NCBI GenBank assembly: GCA_002405565.1
Contig: DHMB01000010.1
Location: 5,846 to 11,349 of the forward strand
Direction of reading: 5' to 3'
DNA: 5,504 nt
Source: Clostridiales bacterium UBA4653
GTDB taxonomy: Bacteria; Bacillota; Clostridia; Oscillospirales; CAG-272
This document shows positions 1 through 4,945 of the stretch, piece by piece. The translations under genes were made by a program, and so were the position numbers. The notes beneath the pieces are model-generated. The model was not told the origin of the DNA. It worked only from the letters and a program-made list of their open reading frames with translations, and ran no database searches. Positions within the stretch are counted from its first letter, which is position 1, and each line of letters starts with the position of its first letter.

Positions 1-365
1 TAAACGCAAAGGGACACGTTCCCGGCGGCGAAGCAACCTGCACAACGCCTCAGAAGTGCCTTGTCTGCGGAGAAGTAATTATTCCCGCAAAAGGTCACAC
101 AGAGGGCGCGCCCGTTGTCGAAGTCGAACCGACAAAGAGCAAGGAAGGCTCTCAGGTAATAAAATGTACCGTTTGCGGTGAGATTATAAGAAGAGAAGCA
201 ATTCCGAAGCTCAAAGGATCCGGCACGGTTGTAACGATAGTTATAATCCTTGCTGTCGTCGCAATTCTTGCGGCAGGCGGCGCGGTGTTCTTCATTCTTT
301 CAAAGAACGGCGGTACCGGAAACGGTAAAGGCGGCGGCAGGGCTTCAATCGGTTCGCAGAAATAA
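1..365 (+). CDS. Cys-repeat surface protein with C-terminal membrane anchor (5' partial)
   Basis: The reading frame is open from the first bases of the window (codons start at position 3) to a TAA at 363-365, giving 120 visible residues; the start lies outside. The visible part has two CxxCG units (C19/C22 and C55/C58) and short GH and ATC motifs. These resemble the degenerate 'GH...ATC...CxxCGE' repeats found in large secreted or surface proteins of gut Clostridia. A single hydrophobic stretch follows at about residues 75-99, then a short Gly/Lys/Ser-rich tail. The layout suggests an extracytoplasmic repeat region held by one C-terminal membrane helix, with the basic tail in the cytoplasm. 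The paired cysteines might bind metal or form disulfides; the sequence does not decide. No enzymatic domain is visible, so the function is unknown. It is convergent with the ABC transporter gene. Confidence 0.85.
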   Translation, partial: NAKGHVPGGEATCTTPQKCLVCGEVIIPAKGHTEGAPVVEVEPTKSKEGSQVIKCTVCGEIIRREAIPKLKGSGTVVTIVIILAVVAILAAGGAVFFILSKNGGTGNGKGGGRASIGSQK

Positions 366-377
366 AACATAAACAAT

Positions 378-407
378 AAAAAATCCCGCTTTAAGCGGGA
401 TTTTTTT
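378..407 (+). terminator. Rho-independent terminator of the Cys-repeat gene
   Basis: A 10-bp perfect stem (381-390 with 394-403) and a 3-nt loop are followed by seven T (401-407), 13 bases after the stop codon of the upstream plus-strand gene. Six A precede the stem (378-383), so the hairpin could also stop minus-strand transcripts. Confidence 0.93.
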
Positions 408-438
408 ATTGCCTGAAAAACATAGTCAAAAGTTTTTC

Positions 439-471
439 AAAAACAAAATTCCCCCGATAATACGGGGGAAT
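439..471 (-). terminator. Rho-independent terminator of the ABC transporter gene
   Basis: A 9-bp perfect stem (448-456 with 463-471) has the 6-nt loop ATAATA. Read on the minus strand, it is followed by a T-rich run (complement of 439-447). It lies 11 bases beyond the stop codon of the minus-strand ABC transporter gene. With the hairpin at 378-407 it makes a two-terminator barrier between convergent genes. Confidence 0.92.
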
Positions 472-482
472 CCGGTTTTGAA

Positions 483-3125
483 TTATTCTGTTCTGAGCGC
501 TATAACAGGGTCTTTCTTTGAAGCGATCTTTGCAGGGAACAGTCCTGCGATGACCGTGAGCAATGTGCTGAGAGCTATCAGCACGGCGGCGCCGACAGGC
601 GGCAGAGCCGCTATTGACGCAATTCCCGTCAGGGAGTTTAAGATAAGGTTTACGGGGAGCAATATCAGCAGGGTGATACCGATACCCATCGCGCCCGAAA
701 TAAGCCCGATAATAAACGTTTCCGCATTGAACACTCTTGAAACGTCCTTCTTCGACGCGCCTATCGAACGGAGAATTCCGATTTCTTTTGTTCTTTCGAG
801 AACGGAAATATAAGTGATTATTCCGATCATTATAGATGAAACGACGAGCGAAATTGCAACGAAGGCAATGAGCACATAGGTAATCGTATCTATAATTTTT
901 GTAACGGATGAGAGCAGAATACCGACATAATCCGAATAACTGATGACCTTTTCGCTTTCGCCTGCCGCTTTGACCTTCTCATTATATGCGGAGATGACAT
1001 CTTTTACATTGTCCTTCGATTCAAAATCGACAGGATAAATGTTTATCGTTTCGGGGTTTTCAAGATCCTTCACACCGAGTTTTTCAAGGTTTCCGGAAAG
1101 AGTTGCCTTTGAGGTCTGTCCGAGGAGCTTTCCTTCAAACATCTTTATGACGGCTTCCTCGCTCATGCTCGCGATATATGCTTTCATCTGTGCCTGTTCT
1201 TCCGCGGGGAGCGTCGCAATGTAAGCGTTTACGTCATCCATTGTGATTTCTTTCTTTTCCGCGGTTTCAAATTTGAGGCCTGTGAAGATGTCTGTCGTTT
1301 CGTCCGCAAGCTGGGCTTTTACGATTTCCGAATCGTTTGTTTTTTCAATGACGTGCTTTGTAAGCGCCGAGGAATAACCAATCGTGCCGCTTATTGACGT
1401 TGCGGACGCGTTCTGGGTCGGACGGACAATGCAAGCTACTTTCAGCGTTTCGCCGTTTTCGACCACCGATTTCAGATATTCGTTATCCTCGCTTCTGTCG
1501 ACCCATGTGCCTGTTTTTTCATCATAGCTCCAGAGGTCTGTATCGTTTATCAGATTATATTCAAGCGCGAGGATTTCGTCATATGTGTAGGTCGTCTGCT
1601 CGGTTTCAATGGGCTTGTGCTCCATTATCTTGATTTTCATATCTTCAAGATCGTTCTGGTTGCGTAAGCCGAGGGAATAGAGGGCAAAGTCGCTTATTTC
1701 GTTGTTTTTGTCAACGACGAGCACGAGCTTTGTGTAGTCATCTTTTTCTGGCCATTCGCCGGCAAGAACATCATACTGCGACTGAACAAAGTCTCTGTTG
1801 TCGAGTATTTCCGACCATACCATGGATGAATTCATTCCCGAATAAGATTCCGACATCTGCGCATATGCGCTGCCGTAAAGCGTCTCCATGACGGTTCCGG
1901 GGTTTACGCGGAGCAGCTTTCCGTCCTCGCCGATCGAATATATCTTGGGCGTTACGCCGTAACCGTACTGAATTCCGTTTATATACTGTTCAATACCGCT
2001 TTCGCCGCTGTCAAGATACTTTTTGAATCCGGAAAGCTCGCTTGTCTTTGTTCCGGATGACATCGTTGCGAGCATTTCTCCGAGCACTTCGCGGGAATAA
2101 ATCTTATCAAGCAAATGATCTCCGCCGTTTGATTTTCCGCTCATCATTGACGCCATGAGCGAGGATATATCCATCGATTCGCGGGTTATACTCAACGGGT
2201 ATGATGAAAGCGTGTCAGCCTGGACGGTGTTTATATAGCTTTTGAAGCCGCTTGAAACCGCCATTATCAGCGCAATACCTATAATGCCGATACTGCCGGC
2301 AAACGAGGTCAAAATCGTTCTGCCTTTTTTGGTTTTAAGGTTGTTGAAGGAAAGGGCGGTTGCCGTCGCAAATGACATCTGTCGTTTGCCTTTTTTCTTT
2401 TCGGCGGCACTTCGCTCCTCGGCTATTGCTTTGTCCTTTTCGCTCGGGACAAACGGCATTGAGTCTGAAACGATCTTTCCATCCAGCAGGCGAACCGTGC
2501 GGGTTGCATATTTTTCGGCAAGATCGGGGTTGTGAGTTACCATTATGACGAGCTTGTCTTTTGCGACTTCTTTCAGAATCTCCATGACGGCAACGCTTGT
2601 TTCAGTATCAAGTGCACCCGTTGGCTCGTCGGCAAGGAGAATATCCGGATCGTTTACAAGCGCACGCGCGATAGCGACTCTCTGCACCTGACCGCCGGAC
2701 ATCTGGTTCGGTTTCTTCTTTATCTGATCGCCGAGTCCGACCCTTGTCAGCGCTTCTGTCGCTCTGCGTCGTCTTTCCGCCTTGGAAACACCGGATATCG
2801 TCAGTGCAAGCTCAACGTTTGCAAGCACCGTCTGATGGGGGATAAGATTGTATGACTGGAATACAAATCCGATTGAATGATTTCGATAACGATCCCAGTC
2901 CTTATCCTTGTATTTTTTCGTTGAAACGCCGTTGATTTCAAGATCGCCGTCCGAATATCTGTCAAGCCCGCCGATAATGTTCAGCAGGGTCGTTTTTCCG
3001 CAACCGGACTGACCAAGAATTGCGACAAACTCATTTTCGCGGAAGCTGATGTCAATCCCGCGGAGCGCAGGGACGGCAACATCGCCGACGTAATAGTCCT
3101 TTTTAATTCCTTTCAGAGTGAGCAA
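483..3125 (-). CDS. MacB-type ABC transporter, fused ATPase and permease
   Basis: This encodes an 880-residue fusion of an ABC ATPase and an FtsX/MacB-like permease. The ATPase (about 1-222) is complete: Walker A GQSGCGKT at 38-45, Q-loop Q90, signature MSGGQ at 142-146 (a mild variant of LSGGQ), Walker B ending ADEP with catalytic E167, D-loop GALD at 170-173 and switch H198. A charged linker leads to the first membrane helix (about 270-292). Next comes an extracytoplasmic domain of about 450 residues (about 295-745), then three helices near 748-772, 804-829 and 841-866. The segment ERTKEIGILRSIGAS (777-791), between helices 2 and 3, is typical of FtsX-family permeases. MacB-type pumps usually work as dimers and act mechanically on substrates outside the membrane, such as peptides, lipoproteins or antimicrobials. 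The substrate here cannot be told, and no two-component system is adjacent. The start is TTG (3125-3123), chosen because GAGGTG at 3138-3133 sits 7 nt upstream; an ATG at 3132-3130 is out of frame. Confidence 0.95.
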   Translation of the reverse strand: MLTLKGIKKDYYVGDVAVPALRGIDISFRENEFVAILGQSGCGKTTLLNIIGGLDRYSDGDLEINGVSTKKYKDKDWDRYRNHSIGFVFQSYNLIPHQTVLANVELALTISGVSKAERRRRATEALTRVGLGDQIKKKPNQMSGGQVQRVAIARALVNDPDILLADEPTGALDTETSVAVMEILKEVAKDKLVIMVTHNPDLAEKYATRTVRLLDGKIVSDSMPFVPSEKDKAIAEERSAAEKKKGKRQMSFATATALSFNNLKTKKGRTILTSFAGSIGIIGIALIMAVSSGFKSYINTVQADTLSSYPLSITRESMDISSLMASMMSGKSNGGDHLLDKIYSREVLGEMLATMSSGTKTSELSGFKKYLDSGESGIEQYINGIQYGYGVTPKIYSIGEDGKLLRVNPGTVMETLYGSAYAQMSESYSGMNSSMVWSEILDNRDFVQSQYDVLAGEWPEKDDYTKLVLVVDKNNEISDFALYSLGLRNQNDLEDMKIKIMEHKPIETEQTTYTYDEILALEYNLINDTDLWSYDEKTGTWVDRSEDNEYLKSVVENGETLKVACIVRPTQNASATSISGTIGYSSALTKHVIEKTNDSEIVKAQLADETTDIFTGLKFETAEKKEITMDDVNAYIATLPAEEQAQMKAYIASMSEEAVIKMFEGKLLGQTSKATLSGNLEKLGVKDLENPETINIYPVDFESKDNVKDVISAYNEKVKAAGESEKVISYSDYVGILLSSVTKIIDTITYVLIAFVAISLVVSSIMIGIITYISVLERTKEIGILRSIGASKKDVSRVFNAETFIIGLISGAMGIGITLLILLPVNLILNSLTGIASIAALPPVGAAVLIALSTLLTVIAGLFPAKIASKKDPVIALRTE

Positions 3126-3150
3126 AAATCATCACCTCAATTTTCGTTTA

Positions 3151-3179
3151 ATAGTATTACTTTACCACTCAATTATTAA
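3151..3179 (-). promoter_or_regulatory. Possible promoter of the ABC transporter gene
   Basis: On the minus strand, TTAATA (3179-3174) and TACTAT (3156-3151) are separated by 17 bases and would start transcription just upstream of the GAGGTG ribosome binding site. Each box matches the sigma-A consensus at only 4 of 6 positions. The whole gap is AT-rich, so chance matches are likely. Confidence 0.3.
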
Positions 3180-3216
3180 CAGGTTGTATATAAAATTAAA
3201 AATATAATTTTTTCCG

Positions 3217-3245
3217 TTCACAAAAGGTGCTTTTTATGATATATT
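3217..3245 (+). promoter_or_regulatory. Sigma-A-type promoter of the VanZ-deacetylase operon
   Basis: TTCACA (3217-3222) and TATATT (3240-3245) are separated by exactly 17 bases, and each matches consensus at 5 of 6 positions. Transcription would start near 3252, leaving a leader of about 26 nt that contains the strong ribosome binding site AAGGGAGGTG (3263-3272). The divergent gap 3126-3277 holds nothing else I can recognise apart from the weak opposite promoter. Confidence 0.7.
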
Positions 3246-3277
3246 TATAAGCGTAATGTCACAAGGGAGGTGCGGAC

Positions 3278-3775
3278 TTGAAAGCAAGAATAAGAGTCAG
3301 GCTTTTTTCGGCGGTTGCGGCTGTTATAATGATGATAACGATTTTCTGCATGTCGGCGCAGAGCGGAGAAGAGTCGTCATCGCTCAGCGGTAATATAACG
3401 GAAACGGTTCTTGACAGGACAGACCCGAAATTTTCCGATCTTGATGACGGAGAAAAGGCAGAAAAGGTCGAACAAATCGGCAGATTTGTCCGCAAGGCGG
3501 CGCACTTTGCCGAATATTTCGTGCTTTGCGGAATTTTCGCCGTGTTTGCATTGACATTTGACATAAGCCGACCGCTCGCGCTCGGACTTTCATTCGGCGC
3601 CGGCGCCATTTATGCCGCAAGCGACGAGATTCATCAGCTTTTTGTCCCAGGCAGGAGCGGACTTTTCACAGACGTTCTCATCGACTCATCCGGCGCGCTT
3701 GCCGGCGCGATATTTGTGTTCATCATTTACAGTGTTTATGAAAAATCGAGGAAAAAGAAATGTGGAACGGAATGA
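3278..3775 (+). CDS. VanZ-family membrane protein
   Basis: This encodes a 165-residue integral membrane protein of the VanZ-like family. Family hallmarks are visible: a first membrane helix (about 7-25) running into MSAQSG (25-30); RKxxHFxEY at 72-80; SDEIHQ at 115-120 followed by PGR (124-126); and conserved acidic D132 and D136. Further hydrophobic helices lie near 78-94, 99-115 and 137-154. The tail is basic (KSRKKK). VanZ proteins are linked to low-level teicoplanin or lipoglycopeptide resistance in some Firmicutes, but most family members are uncharacterised. There are no vanA/B-type genes here, so resistance should not be assumed. The start is TTG (3278-3280), supported by GGAGG at 3266-3270 with a 7-nt spacer. 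The 3' end overlaps the deacetylase gene by 16 nt, indicating one transcript and probable translational coupling. Confidence 0.93.
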   Translation: MKARIRVRLFSAVAAVIMMITIFCMSAQSGEESSSLSGNITETVLDRTDPKFSDLDDGEKAEKVEQIGRFVRKAAHFAEYFVLCGIFAVFALTFDISRPLALGLSFGAGAIYAASDEIHQLFVPGRSGLFTDVLIDSSGALAGAIFVFIIYSVYEKSRKKKCGTE

Positions 3776-4455
3776 AAAAAGCCATAACGTTCAGTTATGA
3801 TGACGGCGTGACGCAGGACAGACGTCTTATAAAAATATTCGATAAATACGGGCTGAAAGCGACATTCAACCTCAATTCCGGTTTCCTCGGAACGGCAAAT
3901 TCTCTTGTACGCGAGGGCGTGACGGTTGCGCATTGCAAGCCGCGTGCGTGCGAGGTGAGGGAGATCTATAAAAATCATGAGATTGCCGCGCACACGCTGA
4001 CTCATCCGTCGCTTCCTTCGCTTTCGGACGAAGAAATAGTGCGTCAGGTTGAGGATGACAGGCTGGCACTTTCCGAAATCGCAGGCTATGAAGTGGTCGG
4101 CATGGCGTATCCGGGCGGCGGCAAGAACTGCGATGAGAGAACGGCGGAAATAATAAGAAAGCGTACCGGAATAAAATATGCAAGGACGGTTTATTCAAGT
4201 CACGGTTTCGGTCTTCCCGAAAATCTTTATATGCTTTCGCCGACGGTTCATCATCACGGAGAATGGGATGAGATGATAAGGCTCGGCGAGGAATTTCTCC
4301 GTCTTGAAACGGATGAACCGAAGCTGCTTTACATCTGGGGTCATTCATATGAGTTTGATATAAACGACGGCTGGGACGCTTTTGAAGAGTTCTGTCGGAG
4401 GATAGCCGGAAAAAGCGACATTTTTTATTGCACAAACAGGGAAGCGTTATTATAA
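3760..4455 (+). CDS. Polysaccharide deacetylase-like protein (NodB/CE4 fold), no signal peptide
   Basis: This encodes a 231-residue protein that is essentially one NodB-homology domain, the family of metal-dependent deacetylases acting on N-acetylated or O-acetylated glycans. Motif 1 is FSYDDG (11-16), with D14 as likely catalytic base and D15 as metal ligand. Motif 2 is HTLTH (78-82), giving the two metal-binding histidines. Motif 3 is AYPGG (116-120) in place of the usual RxPY. A late WGHS (193-196) supplies the motif-5-type histidine H195. The metal triad D15/H78/H82 is intact, so an active hydrolase is likely. The N terminus has no signal peptide or membrane helix, so the protein should be cytoplasmic, unlike classical peptidoglycan deacetylases. 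A start at 3760 is favoured by GAGG (3748-3751) 8 nt upstream. An in-frame ATG at 3772 forms an ATGA overlap with the vanZ stop and is a real alternative, shorter by four residues. The substrate is unknown. Confidence 0.92.
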   Translation: MWNGMKKAITFSYDDGVTQDRRLIKIFDKYGLKATFNLNSGFLGTANSLVREGVTVAHCKPRACEVREIYKNHEIAAHTLTHPSLPSLSDEEIVRQVEDDRLALSEIAGYEVVGMAYPGGGKNCDERTAEIIRKRTGIKYARTVYSSHGFGLPENLYMLSPTVHHHGEWDEMIRLGEEFLRLETDEPKLLYIWGHSYEFDINDGWDAFEEFCRRIAGKSDIFYCTNREALL

Positions 4456-4456
4456 T

Positions 4457-4501
4457 AAAAAACGTGCATATCGAGCCGCAAAGCCCGATATGCACATTTT
4501 T
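4457..4501 (+). terminator. Bidirectional terminator between the deacetylase and XRE genes
   Basis: A perfect 10-bp stem (4464-4473 with 4486-4495) encloses a 12-nt loop. It is preceded by six A (4457-4462) and followed by five T (4497-4501), so it has a T-run in both directions. It starts just after the deacetylase stop codon. On the minus strand it begins directly at the XRE stop codon (TAA at 4502-4500). It probably ends both convergent genes. Confidence 0.88.
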
Positions 4502-4715
4502 ATGCCCGAATATCTTGGAAAAACTCGTCAATGCTTTTTGAAAAAAGCGAGGCGAGCAATGGAAGAAGGGAAATGTCCGGACAGCAAAGTCCTCTTTCCC
4601 ATTTTGAGATTGCCTGCGGCGAAACGCAAAGCGCCTCCGCAAGCTGAGACTGAGAGAGCGAAACCGCGCTCCGACATCTGCGGATGTTTTCTCCGATGAT
4701 ATAAGCCAAATTCAA
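4500..4715 (-). CDS. Small XRE-family helix-turn-helix regulator
   Basis: This encodes a 71-residue protein that is little more than a Cro/CI-type DNA-binding domain. The helix-turn-helix is visible as SQSQLAEALCVSPQAISKWERG (21-42), with the family-typical SQxxLA, QAISKWERG and following PDISLLPLLA (46-55) segments. It ends in a short SIDEFF tail and has no sensor or dimerisation domain. I chose the TTG start at 4715-4713 because a GGAGG lies at 4730-4726 with a 10-nt spacer and the domain begins straight afterwards. TTG at 4709-4707 or ATT at 4718-4716 are alternatives. The frame stays open upstream to a TTG at 4835, but that longer version would run through a hairpin, lacks a ribosome binding site and adds unrelated sequence. 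Such proteins usually repress their own or neighbouring promoters. The target is not shown; its own leader and the adjacent sigma factor gene are the obvious candidates. Confidence 0.87.
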   Translation of the reverse strand: MNLAYIIGENIRRCRSAVSLSQSQLAEALCVSPQAISKWERGLCCPDISLLPLLASLFSKSIDEFFQDIRA

Positions 4716-4743
4716 AATAAGTTTTCCTCCGATAAATGTCTTC

Positions 4744-4778
4744 AGGACGTCACGACAAAAGCCGTGACGTCCTTTTTT
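4744..4778 (+). terminator. Strong hairpin in the XRE leader with a plus-strand T-run
   Basis: An 11-bp perfect stem (4744-4754 with 4763-4773) has an 8-nt loop and runs into TTTTTT (4773-4778) on the plus strand, the signature of an intrinsic terminator in that direction. No plus-strand gene ends just before it; the nearest is the deacetylase, about 290 bases upstream. On the minus strand the hairpin lies in the untranslated leader of the XRE gene, 13 bases before its ribosome binding site, and has no following T-run. Each arm also contains the palindrome GACGTC, so a protein-binding inverted repeat is another possibility. Confidence 0.72.
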
Positions 4779-4798
4779 ACCGGAAAAAGTCCGCCCGT

Positions 4799-4852
4799 TT
4801 ATCGAGTGAAAACACGGCGGAAAAATATCCGGCAATTCTGAAAACCAAACAT
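4799..4852 (-). CDS. 17-residue leader peptide / upstream mini-ORF of the XRE gene
   Basis: An ATG at 4852-4850 is preceded by AAAAGGAGG (GGAGG at 4864-4860) with a 7-nt spacer, one of the best ribosome binding sites in the window. It opens a frame of only 17 codons, MFGFQNCRIFFRRVFTR, ending with TAA at 4801-4799. The peptide has five Phe and four Arg, so it is cationic and aromatic, and I recognise no family. It is the first translatable frame downstream of the promoter at 4902-4930. It lies 83 bases before the XRE start in a different frame, with the 4744-4773 hairpin between them. It could be a regulatory leader peptide, a tiny functional protein, or the remnant of a lost gene. Translation is inferred only from the ribosome binding site and position. 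Confidence 0.45.
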   Translation of the reverse strand: MFGFQNCRIFFRRVFTR

Positions 4853-4895
4853 CAAACCGCCTCCTTTTATAATTTATTTCACGGCGTCCCGCGAT

Positions 4896-4945
4896 GGTTT
4901 AATGATATCATATTGCAGTCGGTTTGTCAATAAACCTGTGGTTTA
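4896..4945 (-). repeat. AAACC/GGTTT inverted repeats around the XRE promoter, candidate operator
   Basis: On the minus strand, TAAACC-ACA-GGTTTA (4945-4931) is a perfect 6-bp inverted repeat abutting the -35 box. AAACC (4925-4921) starts on the last base of the -35 box and continues just past it. Another TAAACC (4901-4896) directly follows the -10 box. Further GGTTT copies lie at 4858-4854 and 4846-4842. Half-sites on both sides of a promoter suit a repressor operator, possibly for the XRE protein itself. The first repeat also includes the stop codon of the sigma factor gene and could form a weak RNA hairpin. Confidence 0.45.
4902..4930 (-). promoter_or_regulatory. Near-consensus promoter of the leader peptide and XRE gene
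   Basis: On the minus strand, TTGACA (4930-4925, perfect) and TATCAT (4907-4902, 5 of 6) are separated by exactly 17 bases. The predicted start of transcription is near 4895, about 30 bases before the mini-ORF's ribosome binding site and 180 bases before the XRE start. The -35 box lies only 12 bases after the sigma factor gene's stop codon, so the regulator can be expressed independently of it. Confidence 0.8.

Noticed and set aside
409..813. A 134-codon plus-strand open frame
   Set aside because: It lies opposite the 3' end of the ABC transporter gene and crosses that gene's terminator. The permease frame has coherent membrane helices and family motifs, so this one is a shadow.
3278..3775. 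A glycopeptide-resistance cluster
   Set aside because: Only a VanZ-family protein is present. There are no ligase, dehydrogenase, dipeptidase or sensor genes, and VanZ-like proteins are widespread without resistance.
3872..4642. A 256-codon open frame on the minus strand opposite the deacetylase and the XRE gene end
   Set aside because: It runs antisense through a clear NodB-domain gene and across the shared terminator. The translation is Arg/His/Pro-rich with no recognisable domain.
4490..4699. A 69-codon plus-strand frame that would give the plus-strand terminator at 4744-4778 a gene to end
   Set aside because: It starts inside the terminator stem, has no ribosome binding site, and is antisense to a well-supported helix-turn-helix domain.
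4744..4773. The hairpin as a classical attenuator of the XRE gene
   Set aside because: On the minus strand the hairpin is not followed by a T-run, so it would not act as an intrinsic terminator in that direction.
4500..4835. A 111-residue version of the XRE protein starting at TTG 4835
   Set aside because: It has no ribosome binding site, translates through the 11-bp hairpin, and adds 40 residues with no family similarity. The GGAGG at 4730-4726 supports the shorter 71-residue form.
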